NCBI GenBank assembly: GCA_013399695.1
Contig: VXAU01003749.1
Location: 628,695-692,694 of the forward strand
DNA: 64,000 nucleotides
Direction: 5' to 3'
Source of the DNA: Formicarius rufipectus
Taxonomy: Eukaryota; Chordata; Aves; Passeriformes; Formicariidae
The notes under the pieces are model-generated. The model saw nothing but the letters and a program-made list of their open reading frames with translations, was not told where the DNA came from and did no database searches. Position numbers and translations under genes: made by a program. Of this stretch, positions 49,318 through 58,739 are shown one piece after another. Each line of letters begins with the position of its first letter. The first letter of the stretch is position 1.

Positions 49318-49913
49318 ATTGCTCAATTCTGCTGTTTACAAAAGTGACCTCTTTTGTCTTTCTGCTTTAGTGTTGATTTCTATAAGACAGACTTTAAATG
49401 GAAAAAAAAAAAAATAAAGGCTCAGACAGAGGGAAAACCATTCCAGTTGCTGTAAGACAAATATTAATAGCACTTTGCAACCAAAAGAACCTGCTAAGCT
49501 GACTGTGACTCCTTTGAGTCATCAGGTTGTTCTCCCCAAACACATATTTGTTTAGACTTCCATCCTTTCTCTGGTTCTTATCCAGCAAGAAACGACTCCA
49601 CAAGGAAATAAAGGGAGAACAATGCTGAGCAAACACAGATATGCTGTTTTCCTCTCTGCCTCTGTCAACTGGTAGAGGCATTTCCATCAAAAGGCCACTG
49701 TGATCCTGCCCACTGGAGTGCCAGCCTGGCACTGCATGGTCCACACTGGGGACAGGAAGGGTCCAGCTGGGAAAACGAGGGAAAACTGCCTTTAAGAAAA
49801 CAAATTACAGTGTAAACTCAACTCTGTGCTTGGAACATCATCTGCAGCACAAACCCCGATAAATAAAGGGATATTTCAGGAACCACTCTATCAAGGGCAA
49901 AGCTGAACCAAGG
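49318..49913. other. Unique DNA between CR1 copies
   Basis: Contains an A-run at 49401-49414. A 116-codon minus-strand frame (49394-49744) shows no domain. Nothing else is recognised. Confidence 0.5.
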
Positions 49914-50190
49914 ATCAGAGAATGACAGAATGACCTGGGTTGGAAGGGACCTTAAAACCCAACCAGTCCCACTGCCTGTCATGGGCAGGGACATCTTCCA
50001 CCAGCCCAGGTTGCTCCAAGCCTCATCCAACCTGCCCTTGGACACTTCCAGGGATGGGGCAGCCACAGCTTCTCTGCCCAACCTGTGCCAGGGCCTGCCC
50101 ATCCTCACAGGGGACAATTTCTTGCCAATATCTAACCTAAACCTACTCTCTGTTTGAAGCCATTCCCCCCTGTCCTGTCACTACATGGAA
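49914..50190 (-). mobile_element. CR1 LINE 3' fragment
   Basis: Complement of the common CR1 end: 'ggttggaagggacctta', 'catgggcagggacatcttcc', 'ccaggttgctccaagcc', 'ggatggggcagccacag', 'ccaatatctaacctaaacc' and 'tgtcctgtcactacatgg'. About 275 bases are kept with low divergence, suggesting a fairly young copy. Confidence 0.93.
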
Positions 50191-50514
50191 TAAGAGAGAA
50201 CATCCAGGCCTCACTCTGCCCCAGCCCCAGCTATTGACAGAAAACTTTAAAAAAGATGCCATATTGGTCATGGGATCACACACCAATGACAGAATATGAG
50301 AATCAGCACTGAAATATAAATAGGGGGAAAGCCTGTCCCCCTTCAAGCCTCTGAACAGCTCCAGTATTACAATCTCAGCAATCTGCTGGTGTGTTTATAG
50401 TCAGTCAGCAGGACATAGGGTGGTGATGCTGCTGAAGAAAACTGCTGCCCTGCTGCCCATCAGCAGTGTCCCACCTGCCCTGGGGGCCATACCTAAATAT
50501 GACTCAAAATAACA

Positions 50515-50859
50515 CCCTTTTCTTTTTTTCTTTTCTCTTTTCTCTTTTTTTTTCTTTTCTTTTCTTTTCTTTTCTTTTCTTTTCTTTTCTTTTCTTTTCT
50601 TTTCTTTTCTTTTCTTTTCTTTTTTCTTTTCTTTTCTTCTTTTCTTTTCTTTTCTCTTCTCTTTACTTTTTTCCTTTCCTTTCCTTTCCTTTCCTTTCCT
50701 TTCCTTTCCTTTCCTTTCCTTTCCTTTCCTTTCCTTTCCTTTCCTTTCCTTTTTCCTTTTTTCTTTTTCCTTTTTTCTTTTTTCTTTTTTCTTTTTTCTT
50801 TTTTCTTTTTCCTTTTTTTCTTTTTTCTTTTTTCTTTTTTTCTTTTTTTCTTTTTTTTT
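50515..50859. repeat. 345-nt pyrimidine tract with three sub-arrays
   Basis: Every base on the plus strand is C or T except one A at 50665. It is built from (TTTTC)n at about 50550-50625, a mixed stretch, (CCTTT)n at about 50673-50752, then (CTTTTTT)n units to 50859. Such a homopurine/homopyrimidine tract can form triplex (H-DNA) and slows polymerases. Lysine/glutamate/arginine-rich minus-strand frames (125-168 codons) and serine/phenylalanine/leucine plus-strand frames here are spurious. Confidence 0.97.
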
Positions 50860-50904
50860 AAAGTAATCATTTTCCATTTTACTATTTAGGTAATAAATGA
50901 TAGT

Positions 50905-51032
50905 CATGGAATCATAGAGTGGTATGGGTTGGAAGACACCATAAAGATCATCTCATTCCAACCCCCTGCCATGGGCAGGGACACCTTCCACTAGACCAGG
51001 TAATTTGGCCTTGAACACCTACAGAGATCAGG
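50905..51032 (-). mobile_element. CR1 LINE 3' fragment
   Basis: Complement of a CR1 tail: 'catggaatcatagagtgg', 'gggttggaagacaccat', 'ccctgccatgggcagggac', 'cactagaccagg', with a 22-base or so deletion before 'ttggccttgaacacc'. Its tail lies only 45 bases from the pyrimidine tract. Confidence 0.92.
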
Positions 51033-52184
51033 AGTCCCCAAATGGGATTCAGTGAAATAAATCTAAAATGGGATTTTTCAGGTACTTTCTGAGTAGTATC
51101 AAAGGTTCACCAACTCTCATTTCATCCACACAGAGCTGATGACAGAGCAGGATGGCAGGACCCATCCCTGGTGCCGTTTTGTCCATACTGGGTGTTTGGG
51201 AAGTGCATGGTCTCCTCTGAGCACGGCAGGCCATGGTCTCTGGCTGGCACTGGCCAAAATCCTACCCAAGGGCCCACCAACAACTGCATACTCTGGCACT
51301 CCACCTCACTCCTTATTTATCTGTGTTATCCTACTTATTATCCTATTTATTCTATTTATACTCCACTATTTATCCATGGAGATGTGTTCACTGAGACTAA
51401 CAGTCACTGAAGTTGGCTGCAATCATTCTGTTCACTCTGCTCCAACTTTAATTACATTAAGCAGACTGGAAAAAGGCCAGGTGGAGTAGAGAATGTTCTT
51501 GCCCTTGTTTTAAGAAAGTGATTAACCTACATAAGGACATTTCTCATGACTGTTATCAATACCTAACCTCACCTCTCCTATCACAGGCTGCAGAAATCTT
51601 GCCTCAGTGATTTTGGCTTTGTCTTCTCTGCTTCTTAGATGACCCAAACATACCTTTTAGGAGGTCACCTGAGGAATGGACAGAGCAGGGAAATGATCAC
51701 AACACTTCCCACTGTGTTCCAGTGCTTTAATCAGCCAAGGCTCCCTTTGAGGTGGAAGATGTTCTAAAAACTTGCCAGTTCTAAATACTCCAACAGTCCA
51801 GTCTGCAATTTCCAGATTTCATTGCACATTTCCCCTTGACTGTATACTTACATCATGTTAAAATCATTCTTGGAGGCTAAGCTTTGTCTTTGACTAGCAA
51901 AACAGATCCTGCTCTGTACCTTATTCGCATTGAGGTGCATTTGCAGGATGTCAAATTACTTGGGAGCTTTTTTATCACTTTTACCTGAGCTCTAACTTGC
52001 CATATCCCTTTTGGCACAAAGGCTAAGAGGCAATTTCAGCCATGATCTCATCAGTGCTGATTGCAGACTAGTGATTTCAGTATAGCTGGGAACTGTTCAG
52101 GAACAGCAGCAGTTTCTCTGTCACAGGTTTGCAGTAGAAACACACTTAGATTGAGAAAACCTTTTTATTGCAGAAGAAATCAGT
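51033..52184. other. Unique non-coding DNA
   Basis: No repeat family or gene is recognised. Overlapping frames of 60-116 codons on both strands at 51049-51489 lack domains. Confidence 0.5.
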
Positions 52185-52616
52185 GAGAGATTCAAGGGGT
52201 CTCCTGAGGGTGGTGATTCCACCCCTTTATTCTAGTCTGGTGAGATCCCACTTGAGTACTGCATCCAGTTTTGGAGTCCTCAGTCCAAGAAAAAAAACAT
52301 GGACCTGTTGGAGCAGCTCCAGGGAAGGACAGGACACAAGGCAATGGTGTTAAAAATGAAAGAGGGCAGATTCAGGCTAGATATAAGGAAGAAATTTTAG
52401 CAAGGGTGGTGAGACACTGGGACATGCTGCCCAGAGAGGTGGTGGGTTCCTCAGCCCTGGAACACTCAAGGTCAGGCTGGGTGAGGCTCTGAGCAGCCTG
52501 GTGTATTTGAGGATAGTCCCGCTCATTGCTGGGGGTTGGATCAGGTGACCTTCAAATGTCCCTTTCAGCCCAAACCATACTCTGATTCTCTGATTTAGTA
52601 CCTCAATCAGAGCTTT
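52185..52616 (+). mobile_element. CR1 LINE 3' fragment with internal deletion, first copy
   Basis: It has 'ggtgagatcccacttgagt', 'actgcatccagttttgg', 'acatggacctgttggagcag', then jumps directly to 'aggacaggacacaaggc'. Family copies normally have roughly 150 bases between these blocks, so there is an internal deletion. It continues through 'aggctagatataaggaag', 'agcaagggtggtgagacac' to 'accatactctgattctctga'. Bases 52274-52616 are repeated almost exactly at 52618-52960. Confidence 0.9.
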
Positions 52617-52617
52617 N
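52617..52617. other. Single-base N between two near-identical copies
   Basis: The N sits exactly at the junction where the 343-base sequence ends and starts again. It is typical of a scaffolding join in which overlapping contigs were not merged. Confidence 0.9.
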
Positions 52618-52960
52618 GAGTCCTCAGTCCAAGAAAAAAAACATGGACCTGTTGGAGCAGCTCCAGGGAAGGACAGGACACAAGGCAATGGTGTTAAAAA
52701 TGAAAGAGGGCAGATTCAGGCTAGATATAAGGAAGAAATTTTAGCAAGGGTGGTGAGACACTGGGACATGCTGCCCAGAGAGGTGGTGGGTGCCTCAGCC
52801 CTGGAACACTCAAGGTCAGGCTGGGTGAGGCTCTGAGCAGCCTGGTGTATTTGAGGATAGTCCCGCTCATTGCTGGGGGTTGGATCAGGTGACCTTCAAA
52901 TGTCCCTTTCAGCCCAAACCATACTCTGATTCTCTGATTTAGTACCTCAATCAGAGCTTT
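52618..52960 (+). repeat. 343-bp near-identical repeat of the preceding CR1 segment
   Basis: It repeats 52274-52616 at an offset of 344. I found one substitution (T at 52448 against G at 52792). The unit begins inside the CR1 and ends in unique DNA after its tail ('tcagagcttt'). It is therefore a copy of the locus and not a second CR1 insertion. Confidence 0.95.
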
Positions 52961-54088
52961 GCAACTTTTGAGAGCCAGGCCGTTTTTGGGGCTGCAGGTG
53001 CCTTGCTAAACATCCACCTCCCGGTCCCTTGGCAGTCGTCACACACCAGGCAGGCAGAGCAGCTGACTTGTTGCACCCTCCATCCCTCGCTCCCTCCCTC
53101 TGTCAGCAAACACACACACACCAGAAACTCTGCTTAGCATTCCCTCTGCTTTTTGTTTGGTTGCTTTTTGTTTTGTTTTTTTTGTGTTTTTTCCCAAGCC
53201 ACAGCACACTTTCATAAACGGTGTTTGTAAGCTGATCAGACACATGGCAATTTCTCGTTGTCAGAAGGAAAAGGACAGTGGTTTGAACAAACATGACATA
53301 ACAGAGCCTCACACCAGCTCTGCTTCCAGGGAGAAATGCACAGCATTTCCCACATGGTTCAAACAGGGACTGAAAAAGACAACATCTAAATGATAATATT
53401 TCTATGATCATAATAATATTAGCAATAATAATAATGAGGGACTAGATCATGAGCACCTTTTGCCTCAGAACAAAGCTGTCCATTCCTTATGTACAGGATT
53501 AGTAGATTGTCAAAGCTAATGAGCCCTCTGCTTTGAAGGCCTGAGTCAAAAACTTTTTCCCACTGTGGGTATTTCCCAGAGCATGCAAGAGAGAGCCAGA
53601 TTGTTTGTTGGGTTGTTTATCCCACCTCAGGATCAAATACTTCCCCTTACGCTCATGAAACACCAGTGGCAAGAAAAGGAACTTTTTATTTGGAAAAAGT
53701 AACACTAAGAATATCTATACAAAAATATATTAATCTCTTTTTATATACTTAATGAGGTGTAGAAAGAGAGGACAGTTTGCAACATGGGACTGTATCTCTG
53801 TGCAGAGCACTAAGCATTTGAAGGACTCAACGGTCTGAAAAGAAACAGAGAAGTGAGAGTGATGGGTGATCAAATGGTGAAAATACCATTTATAGAAGTG
53901 ATGCTTCAGTCTCTGAAAGGTGAAAGAATACAACCAGATCTACCTCCCCAAACACAATAGGTTCACCATGCCTTTTTTAAAAACACACCTATCAGATGAA
54001 TAACTTTCTCATAGATTATCTTGCTGTAATATAAATATTCAGGAAAACAGTTATTAAAATTGAACATTTTTGTTTGCTTTGTTTTTGC
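52961..54088. other. Unique non-coding DNA with T/G low-complexity patch
   Basis: A T-rich stretch with G spacers occupies 53152-53195, and AAT-like repeats lie near 53405-53440. No gene or transposon is recognised. Confidence 0.55.
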
Positions 54089-54198
54089 AGAATCACAGAA
54101 TCATCAGGACTGGAAGTGACTTTCAAAACTTTTATCCAGTCCCACCATCAACCCAGCACCACCATATCACCCTAAACCATGTCCCCAAGGGCCACTGG
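54089..54198 (-). mobile_element. CR1 LINE 3' fragment
   Basis: Complement of a CR1 tail: 'agaatcacagaatcatcagg', 'ccagtcccaccatcaaccc', 'ccctaaaccatgtcccc', 'aagggccac'. About 110 bases are present. It belongs to the same general subfamily as the copy at 48900-49317. Confidence 0.9.
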
Positions 54199-54257
54199 AG
54201 AGAGATTTAGCCCAGAAACCACCTTGATCATCAAATAGTGAGTAATACATTGGACTA

Positions 54258-54271
54258 GGATAGATAGATAT

Positions 54272-54366
<95 letters not shown>
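54258..54366. repeat. (GATA)n microsatellite, about 26 units
   Basis: After one 'gatatata' imperfection at the left, the tract is a perfect GATA repeat to 54366. The long uninterrupted array is likely highly variable in length. The minus strand reads as a serine/isoleucine/tyrosine/leucine repeat that is not a protein. Confidence 0.98.
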
Positions 54367-54368
<2 letters not shown>

Positions 54369-54676
54369 CCAGAGAGTAAAAGAATAAGTATCATTTTCAG
54401 TATAAGCATTTGAAACAGAGAGATATTACTGACTGCCAAGGGTTGAATGTGATTAAAGAAACATATCAAGGTCTTAAAATATTAGGGAATAAACAATTAT
54501 TTAATCATTATCTCAAGATCAAGACCAATTTGATAGAACTAAATTACCACTATGTGGAGTCAGTCTTAATGGTTTTTATCTTGCATTTCATTCCTCCTCA
54601 CCTAGTGACAAATGTGGCAGCTGTAGCACTTCACATTGTTTGCACAAAACACTCGTATCTACTTTGTGTCCTTTAA

Positions 54677-54840
54677 AGAATCACAGGATGGTTTGGGTTG
54701 GAAGGGACCTTAAAGATCACTCAGTGCCACGCCCTGCCATGGGCAGGGACACCTTCCACCAGCCCAGGTTGCTCTGAGCCCCGTCCAACCTGGCCTTGGA
54801 CACTTCCAGGGATGGGGCAGCCACAGCTTCTCTGGGCAAT
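54677..54840 (-). mobile_element. CR1 LINE 3' fragment
   Basis: Complement of a well-preserved CR1 end: 'agaatcacaggatggtttgg', 'ggaccttaaagatcactc', 'gccatgggcagggacacc', 'ccagcccaggttgctctg', 'gatggggcagccacagc', ending at 'ttctctgggcaatg'. It has low divergence. Confidence 0.95.
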
Positions 54841-55924
54841 GCATATCTTCCTCTGGGTGTTAGATATCTTCTTTATGTATCTCTTGTCAAACCAATCACA
54901 GTGGAAAGAGAGAAAGCAAACCCTCTTCAAAACATCATCAATACAGCATTTTATCCCATGGCAAACACAATACACAGGCCTGAGTCTGCTTGTCTGTTGA
55001 AAAATTACCTTCTCCAGATACCGGGGAGGTCATTTTCTTCTAATCATTGGCCAAAGCAGCCCAGTAAACCCTGGCATGTCACCCCACCACTTTGGCAAAC
55101 AGTCCCACCTGAATATCTGCCAGATTTCTGTAGGTGTGGGATCTACCATGGAGACATTTGTCACTTCATTCCATCCAAGAAGGTCATATTGTCACCTGCA
55201 GAGATCTGGGACCAGCTAACAAGATGCCCTTCTCTGCTCTCCTCACATTCACCAAGAGGATAAACTTTAGAGACTGTCTGGAAAAAAGCCATTCACTATC
55301 CAAAAATATTAATCTGATTTTTTGGTGAATGTATTAAAATATAACTCCTGAGATCAAGTTATATGCTATCAAATAAAGGGAAATCCAACTGCTTAAAAAG
55401 ATACCACAAGTCCAGAGATAAAAACCCTCCCCTATGAACAACAATGGTTTTCTTCATTCTATTTACACATCCGAATCTAGTTAACTGCAGGAGCATCCCA
55501 GAAATAACAGATCTTAATTATTTTCAGAAGAAAAAGAGAAAAATAATGGAGAGAAACTGGTAACATTTTCCTGTGAAATACATTCATTTTCCAGTGACAA
55601 ATACTGATTTGTTGATATCAAAATGCTCTGGGATTGCATTCACCAGGCTAGATTTTCCTCAAATTGAAGAATAAATAAAAAAAAGATTAATATTGTAAAA
55701 ATTTCAGCAAGACATAATTCTAAAAACTTTGATATTGAAGATTTTGTGAACTAAAGAAACAGAGGCTCAAACTCTGGCCTGCATTGAAAACATTATATTC
55801 TATCTGGTTTTGTTTCAGTTTTGCCAATGAAATAAAATAAAAACCCCACTTGTTTAATGACCCTCAATCTCTTCCAAGGTCAGATACCTCCTATGCATAG
55901 AATTAGACTGAGAAAGGGGAGATT
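54841..55924. other. Unique AT-rich non-coding DNA
   Basis: A 155-codon plus-strand frame starts in the CR1 copy and runs to 55263. It is a chance continuation and has no domain. Nothing else is recognised. Confidence 0.5.
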
Positions 55925-56008
55925 TGCCAGCCCTGCTCTGAGTGGGGAACTGGTCCAGGAGAATTCTAAAGGTCCTTTACACCCTTAATGATTCTGGGAG
56001 TCTGTGAA
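55925..56008 (+). mobile_element. CR1 LINE tail fragment, old
   Basis: About 80 bases: 'ccctgctctgagtggg', a diverged 'gaattctaaaggtccttt', then 'cccttaatgattctggg' and 'tctgtga'. This matches the ending of the older CR1 type also seen at 2311-2482. Confidence 0.65.
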
Positions 56009-56903
56009 TAAAACTCCTGCCTCTTCAGAAATTGTTCCCAGCTATCTTAGTTGGGCACATGGTATCAATTACCATAATACTCCAGTTCTTTGCAATCTTT
56101 AATATATTTATTTTCACAATCCTTTTGAGAGGCAAGAAAGTCTATTATCCCTATTTTACAGATAGAGGACTCAGGTACTGAAATTTAAATGGTTTCTGTT
56201 AAATATTTCTATTTCATTCTTCATGCTGAAGGTTCCCTGGATGCTGCACATATGTGGACATTTATGCACAAAATAATGCAAATATCCTCAAGTCCTTCTG
56301 GGTAATTTCATTTTCACAATTTCATACCTGGCAACTGCAATAAGTTCACAAGACCAGAAAGCTTCAGATTGGGAATTTTAATTTAAACACCTGAAGAAAA
56401 ATACTTCCACCACATGTTAGATCAGAATCTTGTGATTTGATAACACAGCCAAAGACAAGCACTTTAATGAAGTAACATGGCCTGGTAAATATAAAGGCAA
56501 GTTGCAGGTCTTGTTTCATAGATAACACAGTAAAAGGTTACTGCTAACTCAAGCATCATCTTGATATTAAATATGGGTTAGTAACTCTACTCAGAGGGAG
56601 GGAAGGAAGTATGAGTGTCCTTAGCCAGAGGAAGACAAATTACAACCCAGCAGTGGTAAGAGTTCCTGAATTTTTCCATTCACAAGGCTCATCTAAGTAA
56701 TCACTCAGGTTTGTGATCCCAAAAAAACTAGCAGGGTAGTAATAATAAAAGAATCAAAAAAAGTAATAATAAAAGGGAAAAAAATTTCCTGTAAAATATC
56801 TTAAAACTTTATCAAACAAAAATTTTGATCCCCACTTCAGTGCAATCACCAGCTTTTGAAACTGTGATCCAAGAGAGATTCAAGACCCACAAAACCCATG
56901 ACA
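56009..56903. other. Unique AT-rich non-coding DNA
   Basis: No gene or other repeat is recognised. 'taataataaaag' appears twice near 56740-56775. Confidence 0.55.
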
Positions 56904-57090
56904 TTTCTTCATGGAAAGAGTGGTTAAGCACTGGAAGGGGCTGCCCAGGAAGGTGGTAGAGTCCCCATCCCTGGAAGTGTTCAAGGAATGACTGGATGTT
57001 GCACTCAGTGCTCTGATTTAGTTGACACCAGCAGTGACAAGGCTGATGATTTTAGAGGTCTTTTCCAACCTAAATGATTCTCTGATTCTG
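56904..57090 (+). mobile_element. CR1 LINE 3' fragment
   Basis: It runs 'ttaagcactggaaggggct', 'ctggaagtgttcaagg', 'ttgcactcagtgctctg', 'ttttagaggtcttttcc', 'aacctaaatgattctctg'. It belongs to the subfamily with the 'actcagtgctctg' block, like 31303-31460. Confidence 0.92.
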
Positions 57091-57112
57091 ATTTTGTGAC
57101 ATTTATGTTTTA

Positions 57113-57164
57113 GGGTTGGACTTGATGATCTCAAAAGTCTCTTCCAACCCAGCTGATTCTATGA
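57113..57164 (+). mobile_element. CR1 tail-only fragment (about 52 bp)
   Basis: It consists of 'gggttggacttgatgatctc', 'agtctcttccaaccca' and 'gctgattctatgaa'. It begins 22 bases after the tail of the previous CR1, in the same orientation, and lacks everything upstream of the last 50 bases. It closely resembles the isolated tail at 14249-14298. Confidence 0.88.
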
Positions 57165-57590
57165 ACAACAGATACAGCAATTCTATCAGTTTACATGTCA
57201 AAGTACATTTCACTTTACCACTGAGAGTGTCTCGAACTTCTACTGTCAATACATAATAAAAACAACAAAGTGCAATTTGTAAATGTGGATAGGCTGGCAG
57301 GAAAGAAGGTTTGCATTGAGCCTGTACAAGCTTGGTAATATTTTCTCATCTAGACTTACTGAAAACTTAATCACAACTCCTCAGTATGTTTATACCCCCA
57401 GGAGAAATATTCTTTTGCTTTAGCATATGTTGTTCTCTTTCTGGCAGATTGTTTTAAAAATATTTGAAAGGAGACACTCAGCGTGCTGCTGAGATTCCCC
57501 CTATCAAAGGTGCAACAACAGAGCTCTCCACAGAAAGGGTTCACTCAATTTTCTGTTCCAGAGTAGTTGTGAACTTACCAACTGCTTTGA
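57165..57590. other. Unique AT-rich non-coding DNA
   Basis: No gene or repeat is recognised. Confidence 0.5.
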
Positions 57591-57960
57591 AGTGGTAAAA
57601 ATGTGATGCATGTGAGTGTGTGTGTGTACAGATGATCCAACCAGTACAGAAACCAGCCAGGAAATCAATAAAGTTGCTTTTTAACAAATGCATTTGCAGG
57701 CGATCAAAAGAAGAGCCGAACGGCTACACACGCTGATCTAACACTCATTACATTATCATTTCAAGGCAACATCTTCTCCCACTGAAAGGTGAAGTCTCTC
57801 TGTAATGAGCTCCTTCTGAGTCAGCAACAAGAGCCTTTTTGAGGGTGCAGAGACAAAATAAATATGTGACAAACACGGGGAGGGATTATTCTCTGCAAAC
57901 AAATGTTTTCGGCGTGCCAGGGCTCTTGCTATGAATTGGTTTGCTGCTTAAAAGCAAGGA
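57591..57960. other. CpG-retaining unique block, candidate conserved non-coding DNA
   Basis: Unique sequence with CpGs kept in 'aggcgatc', 'gccgaacggc', 'cacacgctg', 'aacacgggg' and 'ttcggcgtgcc', and several 'aatga', 'cattatcat' and 'tgaattgg' motifs. There is no repeat landmark and no long open frame, so an enhancer-like element is more plausible than an exon. The call rests on composition alone. Confidence 0.3.
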
Positions 57961-58461
57961 AACCTGAAAAGATGGGGGGTTTTAATGTAGGAGCTTCTCC
58001 TTTAAAGAGGAAAAATTGAACTCATCAGTGGTTGTCCATGAGGGACAGGTAAGAGGGGGAAATATATTCAGCAGATTCAAGCAAATGCCAAAGAGGGAAT
58101 GGGATCTGAGCTGACCCCAGAGAGGTTCTCTGTGCCTTCCACAAGTTTCATGCTTGGAGGAGTTTCTTCCTCACCAGGACTACCTTGTTTTTCAAAATTA
58201 AGGAGATGTTAAATCTGAAATAACAGGCTTTTTTTAGATTTTAAGAGACTTCAAAAGGCACAGGTCACATCCTAAGATAGCACAAATGACCAAAGCCACA
58301 GGCTATACCCACTGACAGATTGGTCCAAACTAGACCGGTACATCTGTTTTATTGTTTGTGATTTGGTTTGTTTAGAATAAATGACAGGAAAGGAAGGAGT
58401 AAAAATGATAATTCCTGTAGCAGGCACTTGGTTGACCCCCAAGTAAGTGACAGCAGTGACA

Positions 58462-58739
58462 GATTAATGACAGGACAAGGGGAAGTGGTTTCACACTGAA
58501 AGACAATCGGGCTAGATTAGGTATCAGAGAAAAGTACTTTACTGTGAGCCCCTGGCACAGGGTGGGCAGAGAAGCTGTGGCTGCCCCATCCCTGGACGTG
58601 TCCCAGGCCAGGTTGGATGGGACTTGGAGCAACCTGGGCTGGTGGAAGGTGTCCCTGCCCATTGCCAGGGGTTGGAACAAGATGATCCTTAAGGTCCCGT
58701 CCAACCCAAACCATTTTATGATTCTGTGACTCTGTGATC
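58462..58739 (+). mobile_element. CR1 LINE 3' fragment
   Basis: Blocks in order: 'aggacaaggggaagtgg', 'ttcacactgaaaga', 'ggctagattaggtatcag', 'tttactgtgagcccctgg', 'gaagctgtggctgcccc', 'ggtggaaggtgtccctgc', 'ccttaaggtcccgtccaacc', and a 'tatgattctgtgactctgtg' tail. About 280 bases of the common songbird type are present. Confidence 0.95.

Noticed and set aside
50401..50907. Open frame of 168 codons, lysine/glutamate/arginine-rich, minus strand
   Set aside because: It is the translation of the pyrimidine tract at 50515-50859; sister frames on both strands are equally open.
54258..54366. Could the GATA array be a CRISPR-like or satellite array?
   Set aside because: The unit is 4 bp with no spacers, so it is a plain microsatellite.
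54167..54469. Open frame of 100 codons with a repeated isoleucine-tyrosine-leucine-serine motif
   Set aside because: It is the GATA microsatellite read on the minus strand.
54796..55263. 155-codon plus-strand frame
   Set aside because: It begins in the antisense of a CR1 tail and continues by chance into unique DNA.
58372..58704. 110-codon minus-strand frame
   Set aside because: It is antisense CR1; the same peptide pattern appears at other CR1 copies (for example 54698-55000).
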